Assembly (NCBI GenBank): GCA_900770845.1
Contig: CAAGLS010000257.1
Span: 1-14,608, forward strand
Origin: an uncultured Prevotella sp.
Lineage (GTDB): Bacteria; Bacteroidota; Bacteroidia; Bacteroidales; Bacteroidaceae
DNA length: 14,608 nt
Direction of reading: 5' to 3'
The position numbers and the translations under genes are program-made. Within the stretch, counting starts at the first letter, position 1; the number at the start of each line of letters is the position of its first letter. This document shows positions 6,661 through 14,247 of this stretch, in pieces. The notes beneath the pieces are model-generated. The model was not told the origin of the DNA. It made no database searches and saw nothing but the letters and a program-made list of their open reading frames with translations.

Positions 6661-8823
6661 TTATTTCTTCAGCCACCTGTCGAGCCACTCAAAGAAGGTG
6701 CGCTGCCACAGAATGCCGTTCTGGGGCTTCAGCACCCAGTGGTTCTCGTCGGGGAATAGCAGCAGCTCGGCGGGAATGCCCTTCATGCGGGCAGCATTGA
6801 AGGCTCCCATACCCTGGTTGTAGTTGATGCGGTAGTCTTTTTCGCCATGGATGCAGAGGATGGGCGTGTCCCAATTGTCGACAGCCTTGTGTGGGCTGTT
6901 CTCATAGGTGCGGCGGGCGTTGTCGGTCATGTCCTTGTTCCAGAACGCGTCGTCATACTCCCAATTGGAGAACCAGGCCTCCTCGGTGTCGGTGTACATA
7001 GACTCAAGGTTGAAGGCACCGTCGTGGGCTATGAAGCACTTGAACCGCTTGTTGTGGTGGCCGGCGAGATAATAGACAGAGAAGCCGCCGAACGAGGCTC
7101 CCACTGCGCCCATGCGATCTTTGTCGACGAAAGGCAGGTTCTGCGCAGCGTCGTCGATGGCGCTCAGGTAGTCGTTCATGCACTGTCCTGTCCAGTCGCC
7201 GGAGATTTCCTCGTTCCATTCACTACCGAATCCCGGAAGGCCACGGCGGTTGGGAGCTACGACCACATAGCCGTGGGCGGCCATGATCTGGAAGTTCCAG
7301 CGGTAGCTCCAGAACTGTGAGACGGGACTCTGCGGTCCACCCTCACAATATAATAAGGTGGGATATTTCTTGTTGGCGTCGAAGTGGGGCGGCAGGATAA
7401 TCCACACGAGCATGTCCTTGCCGTCGGTGGTCTTTACCCAGCGCTGCTGCACCTTGCCCATCTCGAGTTGGGCGAAAATGTGGGCATTCTCGTCGGTGAG
7501 TTGTCTCACTTGGCTCTGCTTCTCCTTCTTGGCGGGCGACACTACGAAGATGTCGTCGGGGTGGCTCATGGAATGGCGTGTGACGAGCAGGTTCTTGGTG
7601 GAGCCGAGCATCTGCACGGAGCCGAAATCGTACCATCCGTCGGTGAGCTGCATCACCTTGCCCTGCAGGTTGGTCTGGTACACCATCACGCATGCGTGCC
7701 AGCAGCCCAAGAAGTAGAGCGTCTTGGAGTCGTTGGCCCAGCAGAAGTCGTCGACGTTGCTGTCGAAGCTCTCTGTGACATATTTCTTCTCGCCTGTGGC
7801 CAGATTGTAGACGCAGAGGCGGTTGCGGTCGCTCTCATATCCGTCGCGTGCCATGCTCTGCCATGCCACGTGGCTGCCGTCGGGAGAGAACTTGGGATTC
7901 ACGTCGTAGCCAACGTTCTCGTCCTTGTACTTCTCAGAGTCGATGGCTTGATACTTCATGGTCTTTGTCGGGTCGCTCTTGGGCAGGCTCACTCCGGTCT
8001 TGCAGAGGTTGCGGGTCTTGCCTGTGGCGAGGTCGTAGAGAAAGATGTCGGTGTCGGTGGAGGTGGCGTAGTCCACCCCCTGCTTCTTGCGGCAGGTGTA
8101 GGCGATGGACTTGCTGTCAGGGCTCCAGGCCAGCTGCTCAATGCCGCCGAAGGGAGCTGTGGGGCACTCATACTGCTCCCCCTGAAGAATGTCCTTGCCC
8201 TCGCCGATGCTGCCGTCGGAAGCAACGTCGGCCACGAAAGGATGTGCCATAGTGGTCACGTAGTGGTCCCAGTGGCGATAGTTCATGTCGGTGATGACCA
8301 TTCCCGTAGTCTTTGGCAGGTCGCTGGGATTCTTCTTGATGCTGCCGTAGTAGGGGAGACTCTTGATGAGAATCACCTTTTTTCCATCGGGAGAGAAGCG
8401 GAATCCCTCAATGTCGGATTTCGAGTTTGACACCTGTTTCCTGTCGGTTCCGTCAGGGTTCTCGGTGAAGAGCTGGCCGTCGCAGAGGAAAGCCAGCCTC
8501 TTTCCGCCCTCAATCCAAGCCACGTCGGTTTCGCTCTTGGCGGTCTGTGTCAGCTGTCGCTGGTTCTTTCCGTCGGCATCCATGACATAGAGCATCTGGT
8601 GCCCCTTGTTTTCCTTCACGCTGTAGTAGCCCACCTGGTAGGCTATCTTCTTGCCGTCGGGCGAAGCCGCGCAGCCTCCTATGCGCCCCATGGCCCAAAG
8701 GGCCTCGGGCGTCATGCAGTCTGATTGCAGTTGAATGTTGCTTTTGCCGATCATGGTCTGTGCATCTGATGGCATACTGCCCGCCAACAGTGCTGCGGCA
8801 GCCAAAACAATTCCTTTATTCAT
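6661..8823 (-). CDS. S9 family peptidase, DPP5-like, exported
   Basis: This 720-residue protein starts with a signal peptide (MNKGIVLAAAALLAGSMPSDA), so it acts in the periplasm. A beta-propeller region (about residues 35-440) shows repeated SPDGKK, SPDSKS and SPDGSH motifs of WD40-like repeats. The C-terminal alpha/beta-hydrolase domain (about 460-720) has the nucleophile elbow GASFGG with Ser577, Asp663 in HGEKDYRIN, and His695 in DENHWVL. The Ser-Asp-His spacing (86 and 32 residues) closely matches what I recall for Porphyromonas gingivalis DPP5, which removes dipeptides after hydrophobic residues; that makes DPP5 the best guess over DPP4 or acylaminoacyl peptidase. The role would be peptide feeding in a protein-fermenting or gut organism. 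It is followed closely by the CobW-type GTPase. I found no TAnnTTTG box in its leader. Confidence 0.9.
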   Translation of the reverse strand: MNKGIVLAAAALLAGSMPSDAQTMIGKSNIQLQSDCMTPEALWAMGRIGGCAASPDGKKIAYQVGYYSVKENKGHQMLYVMDADGKNQRQLTQTAKSETDVAWIEGGKRLAFLCDGQLFTENPDGTDRKQVSNSKSDIEGFRFSPDGKKVILIKSLPYYGSIKKNPSDLPKTTGMVITDMNYRHWDHYVTTMAHPFVADVASDGSIGEGKDILQGEQYECPTAPFGGIEQLAWSPDSKSIAYTCRKKQGVDYATSTDTDIFLYDLATGKTRNLCKTGVSLPKSDPTKTMKYQAIDSEKYKDENVGYDVNPKFSPDGSHVAWQSMARDGYESDRNRLCVYNLATGEKKYVTESFDSNVDDFCWANDSKTLYFLGCWHACVMVYQTNLQGKVMQLTDGWYDFGSVQMLGSTKNLLVTRHSMSHPDDIFVVSPAKKEKQSQVRQLTDENAHIFAQLEMGKVQQRWVKTTDGKDMLVWIILPPHFDANKKYPTLLYCEGGPQSPVSQFWSYRWNFQIMAAHGYVVVAPNRRGLPGFGSEWNEEISGDWTGQCMNDYLSAIDDAAQNLPFVDKDRMGAVGASFGGFSVYYLAGHHNKRFKCFIAHDGAFNLESMYTDTEEAWFSNWEYDDAFWNKDMTDNARRTYENSPHKAVDNWDTPILCIHGEKDYRINYNQGMGAFNAARMKGIPAELLLFPDENHWVLKPQNGILWQRTFFEWLDRWLKK

Positions 8824-8867
8824 AGTAGTGAGTGTTAAGTGTTATAGGGTTATAATAGATAAACGAC

Positions 8868-8907
8868 AAGAACCAAGCGGCCACCTTGTGATGGCCACTT
8901 GATTCTT
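8868..8907 (-). terminator. hairpin terminator after yidC
   Basis: A 16-bp stem joins AAGAACCAAGCGGCCA (8868-8883) to TGGCCACTTGATTCTT (8892-8907), with an 8-base loop; on the minus-strand transcript all positions pair if two G-U pairs are allowed. It begins 6 bases after the yidC stop and is followed by GTCGTTTATC on the minus strand, a weak U-tract. It probably ends pyrG-yidC transcripts or protects their 3' end. Confidence 0.75.
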
Positions 8908-8912
8908 TAGGC

Positions 8913-10847
8913 CTAAAGTTTCTTTCTCTTTCTCTCCAGCTCCTCGCGCTTGCGCTGCATCTCCATCTGCTCCTGCTGCATGGCCTGGAGCCTGGCGGCG
9001 AGTCCTGAGAGCTTCTTGGGATGCTCCTTGTTCTCTTTGTAGCGTGCCTCAAGGATGGCCAGCAGCTTCTCGTCGTTGGTGGTCTTGCGCAGCAGCCACA
9101 TGATGGCGGCCGAGAAGAACAACGAGATGAAATAGTAGAAGTTGAGTCCTGAGCTGTAGTCGTTGAAGATGAAGAAGAAGAAGAGGGGCATGAGATACAT
9201 CATCCACTGCATCATCTTCATCTGCTCCGCCTGTTGTCCCACCATTTGGTCCCTCTGCTGGCGCATGGTCATCCAGGAATAGAGCAGGTTGGCCACGCAG
9301 AAGAGGATGCAGGTCAGGCTGAGGTGGTCGCCGATGAGCCACAGGTTCTTGCCCCATTCCACGATGGGGTCGTAGGTGCTGAGGTCGTGCATCCACAGGA
9401 AGCTCTGCCCGCGAAGCTGGATGGCGTTGGGCACGAAGTTGAACATGGCAATCCAGATGGGCATCTGTATGAGCATGGGCCAGCAGCCTGCCAAGGGACT
9501 CACTCCGTATTTCTGGTACTCGGCCATCATGGCCTGCTGCTTTTGCATCTGCTGGTCGGGGGCGTTGTATTGTGACGTGGCCGCGTCGAGCTTGGGCTTC
9601 AGCACACGCATCTTGGCAGAGCTCATGTAGCTTTTCTTCACCATGGGGTAGGTGATGAGCTTGAGCAGCAGCGTGATGAGAATCAACACCACGCCCATTG
9701 GGAATATCTTGGACAGCCAGTCGAAGACATAGATGGTGAACCAGCGGTTGATGAGCCTGAAGAGGGGCCATCCTAAATACACCAGATGCTGCATTTCCAG
9801 GTCCTTGCCAAAGGTGGACTCTTTCTCTACTTTCTGGAGCAGGCGGAAGTCGTTGGGGCCGAAGTAGAACTCAAATTCGGAGGCCTTCTGCCCTGAAGGG
9901 TCGAAGAAAGTCTTCATCTTGGCTTCATACTGCTTCAGATAGCCCGACCCCTTCTCTTGTGGGAGGCTGGTCATCTTGGCGTTGGCCTCGAAGTTGTTCT
10001 TGCTGATCATCACGGCCGAGAAGAATTGGTTCTTGAAGGCAACCCAGTCGATGGGGTCTTTCAGCTCCTTGTCGGCGTTGGCCTTCGACTCGTTTAGATG
10101 GTCAGTCCCGCCGTCGGCGTTGTGGTAGGTGAGGGTGGCATACCGGTTCTCAAAGGAGAATCCCATCTCCTGCTGACGGCACTTGTCCTGCCAGTCCACG
10201 TCCATCGTGTTGGTTTGGGGGGAGAACAGCCCGCCCAGCCCTGTGGCCCTGAGTTGGGTGTGGAGCAGGAAGTCCTTTCCCAGTTTGTAGCTGATGGCCA
10301 AATCCTTGCCGGGTCCCGCCACGGCCGTGAACACGACGGTGGAGTCAGACACCTGGCTGGGCGTGAAGTAGAGGTCCTGCGTGTAGATGTTGGTCTCTTT
10401 GGCCGAGAGGATGAAGTTGAGCTTCTGTTCCTTCTCGTCGAAGAGCGTCACCTCGTTGGGCTCTTTGGAGTCGTCCTTGGAGTTGTGGGAGCGTATTTGC
10501 ATTTCCCTTGACTTGTAGCCCTTGATGACGGCTTTTTCCACGTAGGCTCCCTTTGAATTGAGTGTTAGCTCAACGTGGTTGTTGCGCAGCACGATTTTCT
10601 GCTGCTGGCCTTTGAGCGCTGCATGGAAGAGGGCCGTAGTGTCTTCCATGATCCTGGCCTGTGCAGCCTTGCGGCGCTCCATTTCCTGTTGGGCTTTGTA
10701 TTTCTCGGCCTTCTGCCTCTGCACGTAGGCAATCGAGTCCTGAATTTGGGCCTGCCTCTTCTCCTCCTTGGAAGGTTGTGTCCACCAGCTGAAACCAATC
10801 AGCACGAGGGCGATGAGGAGCAGACCGACGATGTTGTTGCGATCCAT
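8913..10847 (-). CDS. yidC: membrane protein insertase YidC
   Basis: This 644-residue protein inserts and folds inner-membrane proteins, alone or with SecYEG. An N-terminal membrane helix (residues 6-22, IVGLLLIALVLIGFSWW) is followed by a charged coiled-coil-like stretch and a large periplasmic beta domain (about 85-365), as in Gram-negative YidC. The conserved core begins near residue 380 with IFPMGVVLILITLLLKL, then the cytoplasmic loop after ITYPMVKKSY (Met402), PLAGCWPMLIQMPIW (about 451-465), a helix at about 509-528, and MPLFFFFIFND with the last helix (about 555-590). The C-terminus (about 600-644) is strongly basic, ending ERKRKKL, consistent with ribosome contact. Its ATG directly follows the pyrG stop codon, so translation is probably coupled. 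A long hairpin follows the gene. Confidence 0.95.
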   Translation of the reverse strand: MDRNNIVGLLLIALVLIGFSWWTQPSKEEKRQAQIQDSIAYVQRQKAEKYKAQQEMERRKAAQARIMEDTTALFHAALKGQQQKIVLRNNHVELTLNSKGAYVEKAVIKGYKSREMQIRSHNSKDDSKEPNEVTLFDEKEQKLNFILSAKETNIYTQDLYFTPSQVSDSTVVFTAVAGPGKDLAISYKLGKDFLLHTQLRATGLGGLFSPQTNTMDVDWQDKCRQQEMGFSFENRYATLTYHNADGGTDHLNESKANADKELKDPIDWVAFKNQFFSAVMISKNNFEANAKMTSLPQEKGSGYLKQYEAKMKTFFDPSGQKASEFEFYFGPNDFRLLQKVEKESTFGKDLEMQHLVYLGWPLFRLINRWFTIYVFDWLSKIFPMGVVLILITLLLKLITYPMVKKSYMSSAKMRVLKPKLDAATSQYNAPDQQMQKQQAMMAEYQKYGVSPLAGCWPMLIQMPIWIAMFNFVPNAIQLRGQSFLWMHDLSTYDPIVEWGKNLWLIGDHLSLTCILFCVANLLYSWMTMRQQRDQMVGQQAEQMKMMQWMMYLMPLFFFFIFNDYSSGLNFYYFISLFFSAAIMWLLRKTTNDEKLLAILEARYKENKEHPKKLSGLAARLQAMQQEQMEMQRKREELERKRKKL

Positions 10848-12455
10848 TTATTTTTTCTGGTTTTCTATTGCTGTTTTGACGAAGTTGACGAAAAGGGGAT
10901 GGGGCTTGAGTACGGTGCTTTGGTATTCGGGATGGAACTGTGTGCCGATATACCACTTGAGGCTTGGGATCTCGACGATCTCCACCAAGTCGCTCTCCGG
11001 GTTGTGGCCCGTGCACATCATGCCATGCCGCTCGTATTCCTGCTCGTATTCATTGTTGAACTCATAGCGGTGGCGGTGGCGCTCCTGTATGTGCTGCTGC
11101 TTGTAGATGTCCATCACGCGCGAGCCTTGCTTCAGCACGCACTCGTAGGCTCCCAGCCGCATGGTGCCGCCCATGTTGGTGATGTTCTTCTGTTCTTCCA
11201 TGATGTCGATCACGTTGTGTGGGGTCTTCTCGTCCATCTCGCGTGAGTTGGCGTCGGCGTATCCCAGCACATTGCGCGCGAACTCGATGACCATCATCTG
11301 CATGCCGAGGCAGATGCCGAAGGTGGGGATGTCGTGGGTGCGGGTGTAGTGTGCGGCCACTATCTTGCCCTCGATGCCCCGCTGTCCGAATCCCGGGCAG
11401 ATGACGATGCCGTCTTGGCCGGCGAGCTTCTCGGCCACGTTGTCCTCGGTGACATACTCCGAGTTGATGAAGGTGATGATGGTCTTGTGGTCGTTGTAGG
11501 TGCCGGCTTGCGAGAGGCTCTCGCGGATGCTCTTGTAGGCGTCCTGCAGGTCGTATTTCCCAACAAGGCCGATGTGCACCTCGGCTGTGGCCTTCTTGCG
11601 GCGGTCGAGGAAATTCTTCCAGGGGCCGAGGGCCGGCTTCTCGCCTACGGGTTCTTCCACCTTTCTTAATATGGCGGCGTCGAGCCCTTGGTCCTGCATG
11701 TTGACCGGCACCTCGTAGATGCTGGGCAGGTCCTCGCTCTGGATGACGCAATCGAAGTCGACATTGCAGAAGGCCGCGACCTTCTTGCGGATTTGGTCGT
11801 TGAGGTGCTTCTCCGTCCTCAGCACGAGTATGTCGGGTTGGATGCCGACGCTCTGAAGTTCCTTCACGCTGTGCTGTGTGGGCTTGGTCTTCAGCTCCCC
11901 GGCGGCACGCAGGTAGGGCACGTAGGTGAGGTGCACGCATACGGCTCGCTTGCCCAGCTCCCACTTCAGCTGCCGGATGGCCTCCATGAAGGGGGCGCTC
12001 TCAATATCACCGATGGTGCCCCCGATTTCAGTGATGACGAAATCGTAGTGGTACTTCTGCCCGAGCAGCTTCACGTTGCGCTTGATCTCGTCCGTGATGT
12101 GGGGAACCACCTGGATGGTCTTGCCCAGATAGTCTCCGCGACGCTCTTTGTCGATGACTGATTTGTAGATGCGGCCTGTGGTGAGCGAGTTGGCCTTTGT
12201 GGTCTGTATGCCGGTGAACCGCTCGTAATGGCCCAGGTCCAAGTCGGTCTCCATGCCGTCGACCGTCACATAACACTCGCCATGCTCGTAGGGATTCAAC
12301 GTGCCCGGGTCGATGTTGATGTACGGGTCAAACTTTTGGATGGTGATGTTGTAGCCTCTGGCTTGCAGAAGCTTACCGATGGATGACGAGATGATTCCTT
12401 TACCAAGCGAAGAAACCACACCGCCGGTGACGAAGATATACTTAGTTTCTGCCAC
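10848..12455 (-). CDS. pyrG: CTP synthase (glutamine-hydrolysing)
   Basis: This enzyme makes CTP from UTP, ATP and glutamine, the last step of pyrimidine nucleotide synthesis. With the GTG start at 12455 it is 535 residues, the usual size. The synthetase domain opens VAETKYIFVTGGVVSSLGKG with the nucleotide-binding loop at about residues 10-21. The glutaminase domain (about 290-535) holds FGICLGMQMM with the nucleophile Cys382, and QFHPEYQS with His508 and Glu510. The frame is open further upstream to an ATG at 12542, but that lies before the promoter box at 12501-12508, and family members begin M/V-AETKYIFVTGG, so GTG 12455 is preferred. The stop TAA is followed at once by the yidC ATG. An insertion sequence sits just upstream. 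Confidence 0.95.
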   Translation of the reverse strand: MAETKYIFVTGGVVSSLGKGIISSSIGKLLQARGYNITIQKFDPYINIDPGTLNPYEHGECYVTVDGMETDLDLGHYERFTGIQTTKANSLTTGRIYKSVIDKERRGDYLGKTIQVVPHITDEIKRNVKLLGQKYHYDFVITEIGGTIGDIESAPFMEAIRQLKWELGKRAVCVHLTYVPYLRAAGELKTKPTQHSVKELQSVGIQPDILVLRTEKHLNDQIRKKVAAFCNVDFDCVIQSEDLPSIYEVPVNMQDQGLDAAILRKVEEPVGEKPALGPWKNFLDRRKKATAEVHIGLVGKYDLQDAYKSIRESLSQAGTYNDHKTIITFINSEYVTEDNVAEKLAGQDGIVICPGFGQRGIEGKIVAAHYTRTHDIPTFGICLGMQMMVIEFARNVLGYADANSREMDEKTPHNVIDIMEEQKNITNMGGTMRLGAYECVLKQGSRVMDIYKQQHIQERHRHRYEFNNEYEQEYERHGMMCTGHNPESDLVEIVEIPSLKWYIGTQFHPEYQSTVLKPHPLFVNFVKTAIENQKK

Positions 12456-12480
12456 GATGATATTGTTTTGATAATTTTCT

Positions 12481-12492
12481 TTTAAGCTTAAA
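12481..12492. repeat. perfect 12-bp palindrome in the pyrG leader
   Basis: TTTAAGCTTAAA is its own reverse complement. It lies just after the predicted pyrG transcription start (about 12494) and about 26 bases before the GTG. It could be an operator or simply chance in AT-rich DNA; no binding protein is implied. Confidence 0.4.
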
Positions 12493-12500
12493 CTGATATG

Positions 12501-12508
12501 CAAAGTTA
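12501..12508 (-). promoter_or_regulatory. -7 box of pyrG-yidC
   Basis: On the minus strand this reads TAACTTTG, matching TAnnTTTG. The predicted start near 12494 gives a leader of about 40 bases. At the -33 position only GTGG is found. A run of ten A (minus strand, 12542-12551) lies upstream and could act like an UP element. The IS end is 72 bases further upstream, so the promoter itself appears intact. Confidence 0.7.
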
Positions 12509-12579
12509 CGAAAAAATTGTCTACCATCCACGATGAAAACATTTTTTTTTAGATGAATCATCAAAAACGGTCGGCGGAG

Positions 12580-12614
12580 TCGCTTTTTTGGCGCAGTGGA
12601 TTTTCTATGTGGGT
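12580..12614 (+). repeat. left terminal inverted repeat of the IS
   Basis: This 35-base end starts TCGCTTTTTT, contains GCAGTGGA, and finishes TATGTGGGT. It matches the reverse complement of 14212-14247 at about 27 of 36 aligned positions with one gap. It begins only 11 bases after the ORFB stop codon. Confidence 0.8.
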
Positions 12615-12625
12615 GGAACCATACC

Positions 12626-13714
12626 TCATCCCAAGACTGTGAAGACTCGGAACAAGAAGAAAGGGAGATCAGTAACACCTTTTACTTCCGCACGAAAAAC
12701 CTTTATCTTTGAGTTCAACGATTCAGAGGAGGCGTTAGTCTCCCACTCGATGAAGTAATTGAGGATTTCGTCCTCGTAATATTTGATGGTGTCACGTACA
12801 GACTTCACTTCCCTCAATGTGCATTGGCTCACTTTCTTGTACCATTCCTCAAACCTCTCTTTGGCTGTTTCCTTATTTAGCGTCTTATTCTTGAAGATAT
12901 ATCTTAGGTCATTGATAAGGCTGTAATCTTCCTCCAGTTTTGGAAACATCTGGAAGAGAATGCCAGCCCTGTGTTCTTGATTGACAGTCCATTTTTCCCT
13001 GCTTTTCTGGAACTGTATGCGGCACTTTGTCAAGGCTTCGACAAGCGTCTCTCCATTTAAAAGTCTACTAGGAGAAAAGCCCTTGGACAGTTTCTCCGGT
13101 TTACGCCCCCGGCTGCTCTTTTTCCATTTACCGCCATGCAGCTTTCTCATCTTCTCCGCATAACGTTTACGCTGTTCCCTGAGCCTCTTCTGGCGTCTCT
13201 TGTACGCAGCCTTTTCCTTCTTGGCATTCTTGACCGCCTCGCGCTTGTAGCGCATCCGGATCTCATCTATGGCCTCTCCGCCCCGTTTTACGACATGGAA
13301 GCAGTCACGCGTCACCCTTGCCTTGGGGAAACAGAGGCTCGCTATAGACCGCATGCTGTCGGATAGGTCCATGGTCACGCTCTTCACCTTTTCCCTCGAC
13401 TCCAGTGATATCTTGTTTATAATCTTAGCAACGACCTCCGGCTTGGTCCCTTTGACTATGGCTATTATGCTGCCCTTCTTGCCATGGCCATCCTTGTTGT
13501 GGAGTATGGAATATAACTCGTCACCCAGGCTGCTCTTGTCAATCCCATTTTGCTCTCCGAGATTCTCAGGCTTGAGCACGTAATCCTCCGCATGTGCTTT
13601 TTGGTCCCACGTCCTGAAATCACTTAGGACATTCTTGTAGTTGCGTTGGAGCGTGTTGGCCTTAAGGCCATAGGTCCAGGCAACCGACTTGACTGTTATG
13701 ACCTCATTGTCCAA
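12626..13714 (-). CDS. ISAon1-type transposase, ORFB (DDE catalytic protein)
   Basis: This 362-residue protein is the catalytic part of the transposase. Near the N-terminus, VKSVAWTYGLKANTLQRNYK looks like a helix-turn-helix. ISL3-like catalytic residues are Asp59 (in GIDKSSLGDELY), Asp116 (in VTMDLSDSM) and Glu331 (in NASSESLNSKIK). DCFHVVK lies after the second Asp, and a Lys/Arg-rich stretch (about residues 155-215) interrupts the domain before the Glu. Related proteins usually have IDE rather than IDK after the first Asp, a small oddity. There is no ATG: the frame can open at TTG 13714, which overlaps the end of ORFA by 11 bases (TTGGACAATGA), so it is probably translated by reinitiation or coupled start. 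The end FLFRVFTVLG looks natural, so it is not truncated. Confidence 0.88.
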   Translation of the reverse strand: MDNEVITVKSVAWTYGLKANTLQRNYKNVLSDFRTWDQKAHAEDYVLKPENLGEQNGIDKSSLGDELYSILHNKDGHGKKGSIIAIVKGTKPEVVAKIINKISLESREKVKSVTMDLSDSMRSIASLCFPKARVTRDCFHVVKRGGEAIDEIRMRYKREAVKNAKKEKAAYKRRQKRLREQRKRYAEKMRKLHGGKWKKSSRGRKPEKLSKGFSPSRLLNGETLVEALTKCRIQFQKSREKWTVNQEHRAGILFQMFPKLEEDYSLINDLRYIFKNKTLNKETAKERFEEWYKKVSQCTLREVKSVRDTIKYYEDEILNYFIEWETNASSESLNSKIKVFRAEVKGVTDLPFFLFRVFTVLG

Positions 13715-14123
13715 ACGCCGTCTTTAAAAAATGCGCGAAGTCCTTGGCGTATCGCGTTCCAGGATGGGCAAGCTCTATCTTGTCCTCCAAATTGACTATG
13801 CGGATTGTCTTGTCCGGCATTGACCATCGGCGACGGCGTATGTGCAATATCGTCTTGTGGTCGCGGATAGGAAAGTCGAGTATCTTGCTTTCTTTGGTGA
13901 AGCCGTCGCTCGTTGCATCATTCATGTCCCCTGTGCGGTTGTCGCGTTCATCGAGAAAGACATCAAGCTGCTTGCCATACAACTCCTCTGTGTCTTTGGA
14001 GGACTTGTCTATTGGAACTGTATTCTCTTCAACTTTAACTACTTCAAAGTAGTCAAGGATACCTTCAGGGAGAAAACAACCTATCAGGGACTTAAGCGTG
14101 TCAAGAGATGCTGAATCTTTCAT
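13704..14123 (-). CDS. ISAon1-type transposase N-terminal region protein, ORFA
   Basis: This 139-residue protein matches the N-terminal region protein that accompanies ISAon1-type transposases. It shows FLPEGILDYFEV near the start, then DGFTKE and DFPIRDHKTILHIRRRRWSM, a basic segment likely to bind DNA, and near the end HPGTRYAKDFAHFLK. Its stop overlaps the start of ORFB, which lies in the +1 frame. A TAA in the ORFB frame falls within ORFA a few codons earlier, so any frameshift fusion would have to happen in the last five or so codons. Two separate proteins with coupled translation is the simpler reading. Confidence 0.85.
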   Translation of the reverse strand: MKDSASLDTLKSLIGCFLPEGILDYFEVVKVEENTVPIDKSSKDTEELYGKQLDVFLDERDNRTGDMNDATSDGFTKESKILDFPIRDHKTILHIRRRRWSMPDKTIRIVNLEDKIELAHPGTRYAKDFAHFLKTAFGQ

Positions 14124-14154
14124 TTGAAATGGGATGAGATTAAATATTGCAGGA

Positions 14155-14162
14155 CAAAGTTA
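14155..14162 (-). promoter_or_regulatory. -7 box of the IS transposase genes
   Basis: On the minus strand this reads TAACTTTG, the same 8 bases as the pyrG box. A TTTG lies about 22 bases upstream, near the -33 position. The predicted start is near 14148, about 25 bases before the ORFA ATG. The promoter is inside the element and points towards pyrG. Confidence 0.65.
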
Positions 14163-14211
14163 AACAATTCTGTCCAAACACCTGCAAATCTCGTCTCAAT
14201 TTATGACTTAT

Positions 14212-14247
14212 ACCCACATAACTTTTCCACTGCCCCGAAAAAGGCGA
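14212..14247 (-). repeat. right terminal inverted repeat of the IS
   Basis: Read on the minus strand from 14247, this end starts TCGCCTTTTT, contains GCAGTGGA, and finishes TATGTGGGT, mirroring the left end. Similarity stops sharply outside TCGC, which is why the element border is placed there. Confidence 0.8.

Larger units (their letters stand above)
12580..14247 (-). mobile_element. ISAon1-type insertion sequence (ISL3-like DDE)
   Basis: The element is about 1,668 bp, bounded by imperfect terminal inverted repeats and holding a promoter, ORFA and ORFB on the minus strand. The two-ORF layout, with a short N-terminal region protein and a DDE transposase, is that of the group annotated ISAon1 in Bacteroidales, and the catalytic domain is of the ISL3 type. 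ORFs, repeats and promoter all look intact, so the element may be active. I found no target-site duplication: the 8 bases outside the left end (CGGCGGAG) and right end (TTAAGAAA) differ. The ends could be off by a few bases. Confidence 0.85.

Noticed and set aside
7384..8430. 348-residue plus-strand ORF opposite the S9 peptidase
   Set aside because: It is an antisense shadow made of low-complexity Val/Leu/Ala/Gly/His residues typical of reversed GC-rich codons.
12456..12542. Upstream extension of pyrG to an ATG at 12542
   Set aside because: It crosses the -7 box at 12501-12508 and adds residues absent from CTP synthases.
13704..14123. ORFA-ORFB split as a decayed, frameshifted transposase
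   Set aside because: The two-ORF arrangement is normal for ISAon1-type elements, and all catalytic residues are present.
12625..14138. Inverted 9-mers CTCATCCCA (12625-12633) and TGGGATGAG (14130-14138) as IS ends
   Set aside because: They lie at the ORFB stop and just before ORFA, inside the much longer and stronger terminal repeats at 12580-12614 and 14212-14247.
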